DNA from: Spirometra erinaceieuropaei
Taxonomy: Eukaryota > Platyhelminthes > Cestoda > Diphyllobothriidea > Diphyllobothriidae
DNA: 64,000 bases
Direction: 5' to 3'
Assembly (NCBI GenBank): GCA_902702965.1
Contig: CACRXP010000406.1
Coordinates: 227,008-291,007 of the forward strand
Below the pieces are notes generated by a model. It made no database searches and was not told the DNA's origin. It saw only the letters and a list, made by a program, of their open reading frames with translations. Position 1 is the first letter of the stretch. The number at the start of each line of letters is the position of its first letter. The position numbers and the translations under genes are program-made. This document shows positions 1 through 10,990 of this stretch, one piece after another.

Positions 1-785
1 TCGCCTCTTACCTAATTGACGCTGGCGCGCTCTCATAACTAGACAGAATGCAATCTTTTGTGAAGGCGACCTGGAAGAACTCCCAAAAGTGCTCACATTT
101 TACTTGTATCGTCAGATATCTTGATAATCGTATCGATCCTTTGGGATCGGGTTTTTGGTAAATTTTTCGCAAGTAACTGCACAAACATTTAATGAAAGGA
201 TGCATTATGTTAAGTTAACAGCTATCCGGATGTTAATCTACTATCGTGTTCTCCTTTCGACGGCTTAGTCCTACCCATTAAGTTCTTATTACACGATAAT
301 CTGGTTTTTGTTCACCGAGTGGGGTCTCATACTGCGTCATTGCCAATTTCTGTTTGAAGGACAGTGTTAACTATCAGAGGAGACCTTTGTCGCCTCCTAT
401 TGTGTCAACCCTTATTGGAAATTGGTATGTTTTGATGCTGTAAACATCACGGAGACGTCTCCAACCGAACGAATGTGTCCTAAAACTGAGTGCTTGTAAG
501 AAATCGAATATCCACACATTCATTTGAATACTCCCTTTTAGGCGATTCCACTGCGAAGAGTCCTAATTGGCCTGTTAGGATGCTCCCTAAACAATCCGCC
601 CACGCGTCGTACTGTGCTGATGTCAGACCATCTCCTGGCCGGATTAACAGTTTAAAAAACCGGTCAGATGAGCCAAAAGTTCAGCCGACATACTAACTAC
701 CCGGGAACACTAGCTGGTAGCTCGAACCCCATTCCAACATTAGACATTACCAATAGAAGCTAAGACACGAGTCCAAGGAAGTAGT
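1..785. other. No recognised feature
   Basis: Only short open frames (under 70 codons) with no domain or splice support. Confidence 0.5.
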
Positions 786-1277
786 CTTGAAGAAAGAAGC
801 ACGATCAATGGGACAGGGTCTTTAGTAGCATGAAGTTTCGGATTCCTGCTAGAACTCATCATCATAGACAACAACAGATACGGGTTTTCCATGCACAAGG
901 GGCTGCAGTGTTCATAGGATGCAGTCACCACGCTAAAGCATACCTGTGAACATACACGGCTTCCGCTTCACCCGGGATCGTTGGACTTGGTGAGCTAATT
1001 GTTTGATGGCCGAAATTCGCGTCGTTGGACGTTGGTGTAATGATTGCTCGACCATCTGACGCACCGACCCTGGCGTTGGGAAAAGTGTTCACATGTGCGC
1101 TCCCCGCGTGGCTAATTACTCCGCCTAGGAAAAGTCTCAGCAGCGTGTATGGAAGGGGAAGTTCATCGCGCTAGTTAATGGACTCGGGGCTAGTAAACCC
1201 TGACTCAAGCAGAGCAGAAATCCGAAACGTCAGGCTAAAAAAGCTCTTTTCCGAGCGATCATGTGTCCTTCTTCAAG
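786..1277 (-). repeat. Penelope family B terminal element, internally deleted
   Basis: Outer ends CTTGAAGAA and its inverted partner TTCTTCAAG flank ~60-base inverted arms (786-850 and 1213-1277). The interior is collinear with the left arm of the 23.4 kb copy (GGATGCAGTC, TGCTAATTGTTTGATGG-like, GTGATGATTGCTCGA-like blocks). The GIY-YIG domain is absent. On the minus strand the coding tail is still faintly visible near 1190. Confidence 0.8.
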
Positions 1278-2100
1278 ATTTGGCATTGCCATTGGTGCCT
1301 TTTCGCTTACATATACCGCTATAATAAAGTTAGAACACACCAATGCACTCTATTGGGCGCTTGCTGTTGAGTTCTGATTTTGGGATTCGGTCCAGGAGAG
1401 TTAGTCGACGGCGACAATTAAGACGCGCGGTAAGTACGTAACAACTCCACCGGTAGGAAGTGCGATTTTTAACCCGAATGAAAATCGTTAATGCGAAAAC
1501 TGGGTAGATAAATTGGTGTACAGTACCTGCAATTATGTTGCTAGAGTACAGCTTCTGAAGTTAGATCTTGAGGACTCTCTCTCTCTCTCGCTGTACCACC
1601 GGGTAATGTTTCGCAGTCAGACTTACTATAAGGAAAGACCACTGAAATATTCTTGCCCGTATAACTGACACTGCTCAATCAACGCAGATGTTGAAAGTCT
1701 GAAAACACGAAGCTTGCGTGAGGCGATTCATTTTCAGACAAACAGGCTGCGATTTTTGGGTGAAACTTGTTCTAGACTTGAAAACCTACTGTTTGAAATG
1801 CCAACAGAAATGATTGATGAAGTTAAAAGTCTAGTGGGAATTGTCTAAAACAGGGAATGTAACATCACCCAGTGAGAGGAAGCTCGCACCCGTAGATGAA
1901 TTCGCAGTAGCAAAGTTAAAGTCCTACACATCAAAGTTGCCCCACTTTCACTCCCTGCTTTAAGCAACAATTTGAAATTTTTATTATCTCAAATGCGGTA
2001 TCGCCACTCATGGCTGCACGCTACTGTGAACAACATTATGAATCAACATGTAGATCATGCCTTCGTCCTGATACGAGAGTGAGCATAGCACTGGTCATCT
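1278..2100. other. No recognised gene; short (CT)n at 1575-1589
   Basis: No coding signal or repeat match seen apart from the microsatellite. Confidence 0.5.
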
Positions 2101-2420
2101 GAAGCAGGGTGCAGGGAGAGATAAAAACATCCGACTCTTCGGAGGTGAGAATCGAATTCAGGAAAGACTGTGAAGTGACAAGAACAGGGGGGAGAAAATG
2201 GAACATGAGGCCAGGAGGCGTAAACTGTGCAGGATTCGCAGGTGCGCAAAACAGGTGTACGGAAAACGCGCACACAAACACAGGCGGATACTTTTCACAC
2301 CTCTGAGCCAGGCGCGCTGCGGTTCAACTCTCCGTTTGTCATGGCGGCCGTCAGCTAAAGAAGAAAAAAGATCTACGTTTAATTGTGCTATTCAACATCA
2401 GTAAGTGCAAAAGAACTCTT
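2101..2420 (+). repeat. Dispersed repeat E, copy 1
   Basis: Collinear with 3829-4105: ACACCTCTGAGCCAGGCGCG, CTCCGTTTGTCATGGCGGCC, AATTGTGCTATTCAACA and AGAACTCTTAATGC. Overlapping short open frames here look like artefacts of the G-rich repeat. Confidence 0.7.
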
Positions 2421-3032
2421 AATGCAACACGGTGGGAGGTGGATTTTATCAAATGACACTGAGCTTCAGATGGCCACTTAAGGAAAACTGGAATGAAATT
2501 TCAATCGTTCGTTGCCAATAAGCGGTGGTAACTGGTCCTTCCTGAACGATCTGAATTGGCGTTAAGTCAACCTCCAGTCGCCATGTATTGTTAACAAGTT
2601 AACTGCTTTCGCTTTACCTTGCCTTTCGAAGAGTCGGAATTTAAAGTCTTGAAAAGAGTTATAATTTCAGGCTTAAGTGGAATTCCAAGTCTGATTTTTA
2701 CTTACTGCCAGGCTGTACCACTCTTATCCCAAGCATCCACATTATAGTAAATAACGACTACTCGTTTTAAATATTTGTGTAAACGCGTCACGTCCTCTGG
2801 CCCTGCAATTGCAGTACGGTGGATTTGGTGCGCATTTGCTGCAATATGCTGGCCAGCGTAATCAAATTTAAACTGATTTGTTTCAAGGGGAAATGCATTA
2901 TTCTAGCAACACGTGTCGCCTTTAATAGGCATTGATTTTATCTCAACACTCTCCAAACTTCGAACTGGAAGTAGGCTAATGATTTGAACGGGAGGGAAAT
3001 TAACGACTTTCCCGTTTGCATGTCCGCCTGGA
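2421..3032. other. No recognised feature
   Basis: AT-leaning sequence between repeat E and the telomere-like element. Nothing recognised. Confidence 0.5.
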
Positions 3033-3040
3033 AATCATTG

Positions 3041-3457
3041 AGCTAGATCGGAGTTGGTAGCAAGGCCCCGCATTACAGGTGGCTGGGGGGTTTGTTTATT
3101 GGGGCTTTTTTGTGGGACTACATAATCACATCTGACCCATTCGGCTTCCGTTTTACGTATGAGGTTAGGGTAAGGGTACCGGTAAATGGTGTCCGATTTT
3201 TGGGTTAGGGTTATGCCCTTTAGGCTTATGCCTTCGGGTTACGGTTAGGGTTTGAGTTTACGACTAGATTTCAGTAATGCGGTTAGGTTTTACAGTTTGG
3301 ACTATGTTCACTGGCTACGGTTACATTTACGATTTCGGTTAGGGTTAGGGCTAAGGTTGCCTTTAGGATTGTCGGTAAACATTTAAGGTTAAGGTTAGGA
3401 GTAGGGTTGAGGTCGCCGTCCGCTTCCCCATTCCTGGCTTTCAACTGCGATCTAGCC
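3041..3457 (+). mobile_element. Non-autonomous element with inverted ends and a telomere-like TTAGGG core (copy 1)
   Basis: The left end AGCTAGATCGGAGTTGGTAG and the right end, read inverted, GGCTAGATCGCAGTTGAAAG form ~20-bp terminal inverted repeats. The 8 bases AATCATTG occur immediately outside both ends (3033-3040 and 3458-3465), a target-site duplication. The interior is G-rich on this strand and built of degenerate GGTTAGGGT-type units. No coding frame. An 8-bp duplication fits hAT-, P- or Merlin-type mobilisation, which I cannot separate. Confidence 0.85.
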
Positions 3458-3828
3458 AATCATTGCACTAAAAGGCCTGCGAAATGCCCCCGTACTTTAA
3501 CATGTCGATGGCGGTCGACGGAATCTGGTAATCTTGGTTAACTTAGTGGATTAATTCTCGAAAGTACAAATTACACTGCATTTGCGAATTAATAATCTTG
3601 CAAGTCAGCTTTAGTGGGGTTCATTTCCTGTCCTTGCGATAAGGCTCAGTGTTTTGCTTGGTGCCGCGAGTGCTACACGGGTGCAGATAGTTACGCATTT
3701 CTGTTAATAGTTTTGCATAACAAATGGTCGATCGCGTTTACTCAATGAAATGAATCTAAGCAACAGCACTAATCATACGACCAATAGAATGTCAGATAGA
3801 TCACAGAAATAAACAGGTTATTTTCCTG

Positions 3829-4105
3829 GTGGTAAAATCTAATTCGACAGAGAAGATAAGGCGAGTGACTAATAAAATAAGTAGTGGGTGCCAGCAAGCG
3901 CAAATTTTTCAGGATTCAGGGATGAGCCAGCTAAGTGTAGAGAAAACACATTCACGCAAACACGAACAAACCTCTGAGCCAGGCACGCTGCGTTTCTCAT
4001 CTCCGTTCATAAGTGCGGCAGTCAGCTGAGGAAGCAAGAAATACAGTTTACTTTAATTTGTGCTAATCAACAGTAGTTAATATGCAAACGAACTCGTAAT
4101 GCCGT
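3829..4105 (+). repeat. Dispersed repeat E, copy 2
   Basis: Same order of blocks as 2101-2420 (AAACCTCTGAGCCAGGCACG, GGCAGTCAGCTGAGGAAG, AATTTGTGCTAATCAACA). Coding not evident. Confidence 0.7.
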
Positions 4106-6140
4106 ACCGGCGTAGCGTTCCACACTGATATCCAGACGGACTACGATCTATTCCATTCTAGGCCCTTTCTCAGGTTGTGAATCATTGATGAAGCATAGCT
4201 GCCGTTGGTGAGAAAGGAGGCTACATTATCCTAAATGGGCTAGTAGGAAGCACATCAAGTCGCAAGGTTCTGTGCCCCACGGCTTGCCTAAAATATGCTG
4301 GGTGAATGGCAGATCTGACGTTTATTGTATGATATGTCCATGTGTCCGGCTAACTAGCACGCAACGCAAAGTAAGTTTTTAGAGCCAAATCTTACGAAAT
4401 CAAAAAAATTGCATATTAACCAAATGTTACTTCCGCAATCCTATACAAGTGTGTACGTTTTCTCTAATCATTGATCTCAAACGAATCACTTTATGGGAGC
4501 AAAGGCGCAAAAACAGTTGTACAAGTAGTCATCACATGAGGACTCCCATCGGTAGGCTGCTGTGCTGGTTGGTCTCTTTCGGAGACCCATTGCCTGGTCG
4601 TCTAAGTGACAATTTTTACTTATCATCTAAAGATCTGTCCTTGCACATACTTTTATAGGTTCCAGTCAACAGGCAGTCTAATTCCCACTTAAGAAAAATC
4701 ATACATTCGTCTTTGCTACTTAAAAGTTCCTTTGCCGGTCATTAAAAGTGTGTCAATGGTTATGAATGATGGCACACACTTCATAAGCAACACTGTTAAC
4801 CTGAAAGTTGAGATGTTACTTGTACCGACACTTCGGTATCTAAAAAAGCTCATAAACAAATTTTATAAGATATGAAGACCACCTAATGGACGCACAAGTT
4901 TTGGAATATGGGAACAAAAAGATTATTTTAATGTATTTGTTGCGCGTAAGACATGCTACGAAGCATGCCACCTGTCTGTTTATTCAAATGGAATCCCGAT
5001 CATGCCCTGTACTCTGGGAATAATTTTGCATAAGGTTACTCTGGAAGAGCAGAGCGTTGTTCGGCACTAGATGTCAAAGTTTGTGCTAACCAGAACATCT
5101 TCCTAACACCAAAAACTCGTCATCGATTTGTAAAAAGAAACAGACGGCTTGATTGAAGAGAACAGCATTACAGGTATCAAACCGGATGAAAATAAAAACT
5201 ACTAAGGCTGTTAACGGAATATAAAGTGTCATCAGTATTTTTGGCAACCCCTTTCATTCATAAAATAGATTTACTAACATCTTCCAGAAGGACATGAGCC
5301 AGGAATTGTTCGGGGCTCCCTGTGACGCTCGCGAGCAAAGTCTCCAAGTCATCGTCGCCAGGCTCGATTATGTAGTCGTCGGGCACCTAAAAGAGGACGA
5401 ATAACATTTTGCAGAAAGTTTTAGTCACTTCAGACAGGTCTTTACGTTTATGGGACTTGCATTAATGCACCGATCAAATGGCGAAATTTGGGGTACTAAA
5501 GTATTAAAATATATTATTAATCAGCTCAGTCCGCAGTAAGTCAGAGGAGCTCACGTTTAGGTTTCGGCTTAGACCTTTTGTGGTAGTACCCGTTGACCAT
5601 GACTCCTGTCAGCCTCAGTGAACGCAGGTCTAGACAGAGGTCTTCAACGAAACGAGGGGACCTTACAAAAGTGACCGCATGATGTACATTACAAAGATTG
5701 GGTGCATAGAACTTTTCGTTCAGCAAGGGGCAACTGTAGGTCCACCATTCATCGACACTCTGCTGGTTTCTGTCAGCAATATCTGTGGTCTTTTCGTCCA
5801 GTTACATACACGAATTGCGTGCTTAATTCAATAATGACTGAGCATTTGTTTGGTAAAAGGGGGTTGTTCGGTGCCTCCAAACCAACATGCACACTTATTC
5901 CTACTGAATTCTCTGAGATATTTTAAAGTCAGCAGGTTAAAAGCATCCTAAAGTGTTTTATTTAATCAACATTCATTCAGTTTGCAACGCTAACAGCAAC
6001 CTAACTAACGTTTCCTGTACGCAGTGCCTTCCCTCATTTCTGATATGCAAGATTAAGAGGACTGTCGCAAGAAGCGTTATATGGTGATAGTTCTGCGTAG
6101 AAGGCCGAAAGCCAGAGGAACATGAGATCTCCAAATAAGG
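4106..6140. other. No recognised feature
   Basis: Short open frames of up to 74 codons, none with domain or splice support. Confidence 0.5.
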
Positions 6141-6541
6141 GCAAGGATAGGGTGGATGACCCCACTTAACTCTCGGTAGACTGTAGATCGTGTAATATGG
6201 AGTTTTGTCTTGGCATCCGTTTACAGTTCGCTGTAAACATTATACTGCCAACAACAGTTACTTGCCATAACCTCACACCTTTAGTCAAACTGTGTTATTT
6301 TTCGAAATCGCCTTTTGTGCTTATGTTTTGACTAGTGCGCCCATTTTTATTGGCACACTAAAGCATAGGATTAGACTGTCGGCAGAAATCCAAGCAATTG
6401 CTGTATTGTCCCGCATTTCGTTAGCTTGCTGTCTGGTGTGCTACCCCACCCGTAAAACCCCCATTGCCAACATTCCCCTAGGACACGATCTCCAGTCTAC
6501 CAACAGTTATGTGGGGTCCTACACCCTAATGTTACCCCATT
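6141..6541 (+). repeat. Dispersed repeat D, copy 1
   Basis: Collinear with 40739-41130: CCACTTAACTCTCGGTAG, TCGTGTAATATGGAGTTTT, GTCGGCAGAAATCCAAGCAA, TTGCTGTCTGGTGTGCT. A 91-residue open frame within it is not conserved in the other copy. Confidence 0.75.
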
Positions 6542-6599
6542 TAAATTTTTTTAAGGGGAATTCCTAAAAGATTAAACACAGCACTGTTGAATGCTCATG

Positions 6600-7040
6600 T
6601 ATAGGTATTACAGACGGGTATGTTATTTAGAAAATGCGGCATCGGCAGCCGAATCGTAGTCTTCTTTTCCGGACCGCTGTGGGAAGCCACAACGTTCCAA
6701 GGGCCAAGGACTTCTGCGTCCCGTCGTCTCGAAATAAGTGGACTGCTAGGGAGGAGGCAACGCCTACTCTGCTGTGGCTGTCTTTAAGGCCGTGGCAGGA
6801 GGCGTGCCGAAATGTGGGGAGGCTTGTTCTGACGTCACCTCGGCAAACTCTCCGAAGGTGCTTCCTGACGGAGATGCTGAGAAAACCGTCGCCAGAGATG
6901 ACAGTCGCAGTAGCAGCAGCAGGGCAGACAACTGTTACGGGGAGTATTAGCCAATCAGTGGTCAGTGACACAGCTCTGAAGGTGACTACACAAGGCTCCG
7001 TGTCCCGACGCCAGATCGATTTAGCTGATTAGTTGAGTTC
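6600..7040. other. GC-rich stretch with overlapping open frames on both strands
   Basis: Frames of 132 (plus) and 114 codons (minus) overlap almost completely. That is typical of GC-rich non-coding or repeat DNA. No domain recognised on either strand. Confidence 0.4.
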
Positions 7041-7343
7041 TCATCTGAGACCCAGGCTTCAATCGATTCTCAGCCTGTTTTGTTTCAGTAGGTGGCAATT
7101 ATCTGCGAAGTAAAACTCGCGATCTATTTCGTAGCGCTGGACGGGCATTTGCGATAATGCGTCGCCTCGTCGCACACCGAATTTATGTTCGTGTATGCGC
7201 CATCCAAGCATACGTCCAGTCTGGATTAGAGGAGTGCTTCCGTGGCGTAAACACTTTGAAAAAATTCTGAAATAAGCTCGGCTTTTGGAAAGCTATGGCG
7301 CACAATCTGGATTTTCGTATTCATCCAACTGTAAGAAACGCAG

Positions 7344-7418
7344 CGCCTCAGTGGGATTTGAACCCATGACAACAAGGCAAAGGCCTAAGTGCAGCCAACG
7401 CTCTGGTCAGCTGGACAG
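7344..7418 (-). repeat. Decayed tRNA-like sequence
   Basis: On the minus strand GAGCGTTGGCTGCACTTA and the T arm CATGGGTTCAAATCCCACTG match 17574-17656. Acceptor ends do not pair well. Downstream GTGTGCTCCACAGC-like sequence recurs near 34045. Confidence 0.6.
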
Positions 7419-7837
7419 CGAGACTTCACCAAGAACCATGAATTTAAGCATATTTGGATCAAGTTACTTGCTCAGCCTACTGCGACGTCTGGGCGGATAA
7501 CTTGACCCAAATGTGATTAACTCATGTCTTCCGTCTTGCTGTGGAGCACACAGCTGACATCATTGGGTGCGGTCGTCGAACTGTCACATGACATTAACAG
7601 ATAGAGGACATTACTTTGTTTAAACTTACTTTCACACTTCTTCGAACGATCCGCCCGACTTCGGTCTCGGCTATCTTGAGGACCTCGTTGCTCGTCTGAT
7701 TTGTATCCACTCCCAGAGAAAAGTTGTATTCTTTAAAAGGAAGTAATAAGTGAAGGGTAAAAGCCAGCTGATAAACAACCAATGGGTATTTTAACAGATT
7801 TTGAATAATTTATTTTGATCCAGCTGTGAAACACTAG

Positions 7838-7911
7838 ACGATCTCCGTGGGATTCGAACCCACGACGGCATTGGGAAGGCGTGAGTACTGCCAACATTCC
7901 AGCAACCTGAT
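7838..7911 (-). repeat. Decayed tRNA-like sequence
   Basis: T arm CGTGGGTTCGAATCCCACGG on the minus strand is intact (B box good). The D arm and anticodon arm are decayed. Confidence 0.55.
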
Positions 7912-8397
7912 TTTCGACACCTCCCCGGGAGCCGTGAGCCTAATTAAATGTGGATTTAGTGGCCCACCCAGTCTACCAATAACTCAGGAAATCCTGAGTG
8001 ATATTGGTAATAAATTATGATTGTTCGACTGACGCAATACTGCCGTACGTTTAAGAGGCAGCAGGTCACACAACCCTTCCGCGTGAGTGCAGTAGATGGT
8101 GTTTTTCCTTAAAATCGCATTCAAACAAACTGCTTAATATCTAAATGAACTGTATGCCGTTTAGTCTGCAGTCTTAGTAAATTTTAAAAAAAACCACTTG
8201 ATGCATTGTAGGTAAAATAAAGGGGATAAAACCGAACCTAAACATATTTTGTATGGAAACCATAGTTTTGGGTTACCGTTCTCACAGAGCTGAACTGTGC
8301 GCCTAATTTTCCGGCGTAAAGTAGGACGAACTAGAACAGCCTGTCAGAAGCCTAAACCTTGCCAAGCACTGAGGTTAAGGTTTCATTTCAATGGCAA

Positions 8398-8520
8398 TAT
8401 TCAGAAGAAAATTTGGCGAACGTTGCTTTCGATAACTTAACGTAAGGCCAGTACAGTTGTATGGGACGGGGTACAGTAAGCGAAAAAATCGATAAAAGTT
8501 AGTTTTTAAAATACAGGCTA
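8398..8520. repeat. Left inverted arm of Penelope family A unit
   Basis: Pairs as an inverted repeat with 9208-9324. The best block is the ~57 bases from GGCCAGTACAGTT through ATGGGACGGGGTACAGT to ATCGATAAAAGTTAG, with weaker matching out to TATTCAGAAG. Confidence 0.85.
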
Positions 8521-9175
8521 GACAAGAGCTGAAGGGCGCAGAAAAATCCAGGACTTGCTACGCGAAAACGGGTATCCTGATGGTTTAATTGAAAAGAACC
8601 TCGCCGATCGATCCGCAAAACCCACAACGCTGACCGCCGAAAAGAAAACGTTCTTCCTCAAAGTCCCCTTCCAAGGAGATGCTGCAAATGAACTCCTAGG
8701 AAGACCCCTTGACCAAGCTGTCTCGGGAACCTTCCCAGCAGCAAGGGTTAACATATCATTCTCTACTAGGCCCTTTTTTCTCGGAGAAGACAAGGATAGG
8801 CTGCCACCTCATACCGTCGCAATGTGCATCCAGTCATTCACTTGCTCCTGTGGAACAGGTTATATTGGTCGTACGAGTCGGCGCATTTCAAAAAGAATAC
8901 GAGAGCACCTTCCCACATGACTGGTAAAAGTTTGAACTATGAGAATACACAGCGCCATCCTTGCGCATGCAGTGGATTCAGGGAATCGTTTAGACCCCGG
9001 TGAAGCATTCCGTGTGATCTACAAGGTCCCCTCAAGCTACACTAAGCTACTGGGTCAGCGCCTGTTAGCAACAGCAGAAGCGGCCGCCAACAGATTACGA
9101 AAACCGACCCTATGCGCCCAGAAGAACCTCGTAGAGGCTCCGCCCTTACCGTGGTCAAAGGGTGACTAACCACAT
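8518..9175 (+). pseudogene. Penelope-like element fragment (family A) with GIY-YIG-type domain
   Basis: A continuous frame at 8555-8920 has a polymerase C-terminal region (LLRENGYPDGLIEKN) followed by CSCGTGYIGRTSRRISKRI and REHLP. The YIG, the conserved Arg and the Glu-His pair are the GIY-YIG endonuclease signature known from Penelope-like elements. The frame shifts after 8920 and continues with AILAHAVDSGNRLDPGEAFR and LGQRLLATAEAAANRL to about 9165. The polymerase core is missing. The fragment sits between inverted arms described separately. Confidence 0.85.
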
Positions 9176-9207
9176 ACAACTTTCTGCGTCCTTCAGCTCT
9201 TGCCGAG

Positions 9208-9324
9208 CCTGCAATTTAAAACCTAACTTTTATCGATTTTTTTTCACTCACTGTACCCCGTCCCATATAACTGTACTGGCCGGACGGGAGGTAATCGAAA
9301 GCAGCGTTCGCGACCTTCTGGATA
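9208..9324. repeat. Right inverted arm of Penelope family A unit
   Basis: Reverse complement of the left arm, with ACTGTACCCCGTCCCATATA and the CTAACTTTTATCGAT block. It lies directly after the coding remnant. No clear target-site duplication at the outer ends. Confidence 0.85.
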
Positions 9325-10470
9325 TAGCTATGGGGATTTTTACAACTCAATGCCAATAATTATAAGTGCGGTGTCTAAAAATGCGCATAAACTTACTTTC
9401 AACAGTTATGCAGAGCATCTGTAGAAGCTGCATCAGGGCAGCACGTGTCTGCTGAATGAAGTCGGCCGTGACTTCTTCGGCTACAAGAAAGTTAGTATAA
9501 ATCACTTATGTTAACAACATGATGAGCGGCAACAAAACCTGTGTCTGAGATTCTAATTAATTGCATTGCTATCTGAATTGTAAATCGTTAACTAATGGAA
9601 CATTACTGATTGCCTGTCAAAAGCTTTCGAAAATTGCGTTATTATTCAACTGAGGCTGGCAAATTTCAGTCCAGCTATCCATGTCAGCTTTCGAATGTGC
9701 TTATGAACTTTGCTTGGTTGGATTAACTTCTGGTTACCGAGTAAATTTCCTCGAAAATTAAAAAAATAGCAGCACGACAACTGGCGTCCTTGCACTGGAA
9801 AGCACAAAGGGGACACTGGAAAGCTCAGGCGAACCCCTCGCAACTGCCGCATGCAGCAGCGGAAGATCGACGACACACACAATCACGACGACAGGTTCTC
9901 GCATTGGTGAGACCGTTTAATTAAAATTTCAGTACTAGAGCACTGATGTTTAAGTTGTAGGACGAAAAAACTGTCTCTTCAATCTATTACCGTATCTCCA
10001 AAGGGGCCGGGTACGAGGCCAGCAACGGATATGAGCAACTTGGTGAACGCGCCGATTTAATTATTCCCAGAATACAGCATAAATTGGGCAGTATAATGGT
10101 GTTCAGCGCGACATACGAACTAATGCCACCCATTTTAGCCCAAAGGAACAGCAAACTCTGTAGCGGGAGATAAAAAAAGTTTGACAACGAATTTCAAAAA
10201 TGCTTTAGCAACAGTTTTTAATCGGTAATTATGGGTGTGAGAATACTCAAAACAAAATTCACTGCGAATATTGCGCACGAAATCCAAATTGACCGCCTGC
10301 AGGGGTTCGCTTCTTCCCGCCTCGCTTTGCAGTCGTGGTATTTGCAGCAAGACCGGTGTGTCTGTTGGCCTTCCCTTTTCCTCCTTCTCCTCTTCCTGTG
10401 CGCGGTATCTGCCAAACTTCACAAACCAGCCCAACCACTGTGGATTTCGTGCTGTAGGTCGCCGCACTTG
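9325..10470. other. No recognised feature
   Basis: Only short frames, partly overlapping the trinucleotide tract. Confidence 0.5.
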
Positions 10471-10509
10471 TCGCCGCCGCCGCCGCCGCCATCATCATCA
10501 TCATCATCG
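10471..10509. repeat. Trinucleotide repeats (CGC)n then (ATC)n
   Basis: About six CGC units run straight into about six ATC units. Open frames spanning it on both strands (runs of His, Ser, Met or Ala) are repeat artefacts. Confidence 0.95.
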
Positions 10510-10659
10510 GTCGGACAGATACGTCAGCGCAGAGCGTGAAAAATGTGTTTGTGTGGCCGAGCAGACGTTCTGTATGGGCCGCCTGACCTCCAGTTAGGTT
10601 GCCATTGTCCGATCCCTTAATTCACCTCTGCGAGGTCAGCCGCTGGACCATGTGACTCT

Positions 10660-10990
10660 GTCAGTCTGGTACAGTGTCAAAAGAAACACGATTGTCCCAT
10701 CCTACGATCGCATCTTTTATGACATTTACTAGGACGGACCACACAAAAGTTGCTTTGAAACAAGACGCGGACCAAATCGGGGTTTGGTACGCGTTATTGG
10801 ACCGAACAACTTCCATACTTGGGGTGGTACGTGGTAGCGCACCTAAGCGCAGACCCAAGACGCGGTAGAATCTGCAACCCCTCCCGCCTCCAGCCTTCTT
10901 GAAACCGTCTTGGCGTCGTGCCCAGGTGGCTGGGGCGACGTGGGAGCTCACCAGATGCAACGCAAGTCTTCTAGTTAGTTAGCACGACAA
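10660..10990 (-). repeat. Dispersed repeat G, minus-strand copy
   Basis: Its reverse complement shares GACGCCAAGACGGTTTCAAG, GGCGGGAGGGGTTGCAG and TTAGGTGCGCTACCACGTAC with 40270-40400. A 99-codon frame on the minus strand follows the repeat and is not clearly protein-coding. Confidence 0.6.

Noticed and set aside
6627..7032. Overlapping 132- and 114-codon frames on opposite strands
   Set aside because: Near-complete overlap in GC-rich DNA, no motif, no splice signals.
7838..7911. Functional tRNA gene
   Set aside because: T arm intact, but D and anticodon arms do not fold; treated as a relic.
10135..10597. Several overlapping frames with runs of Met, His, Ser or Arg
   Set aside because: Produced by the CGC/ATC trinucleotide tract read in different frames.
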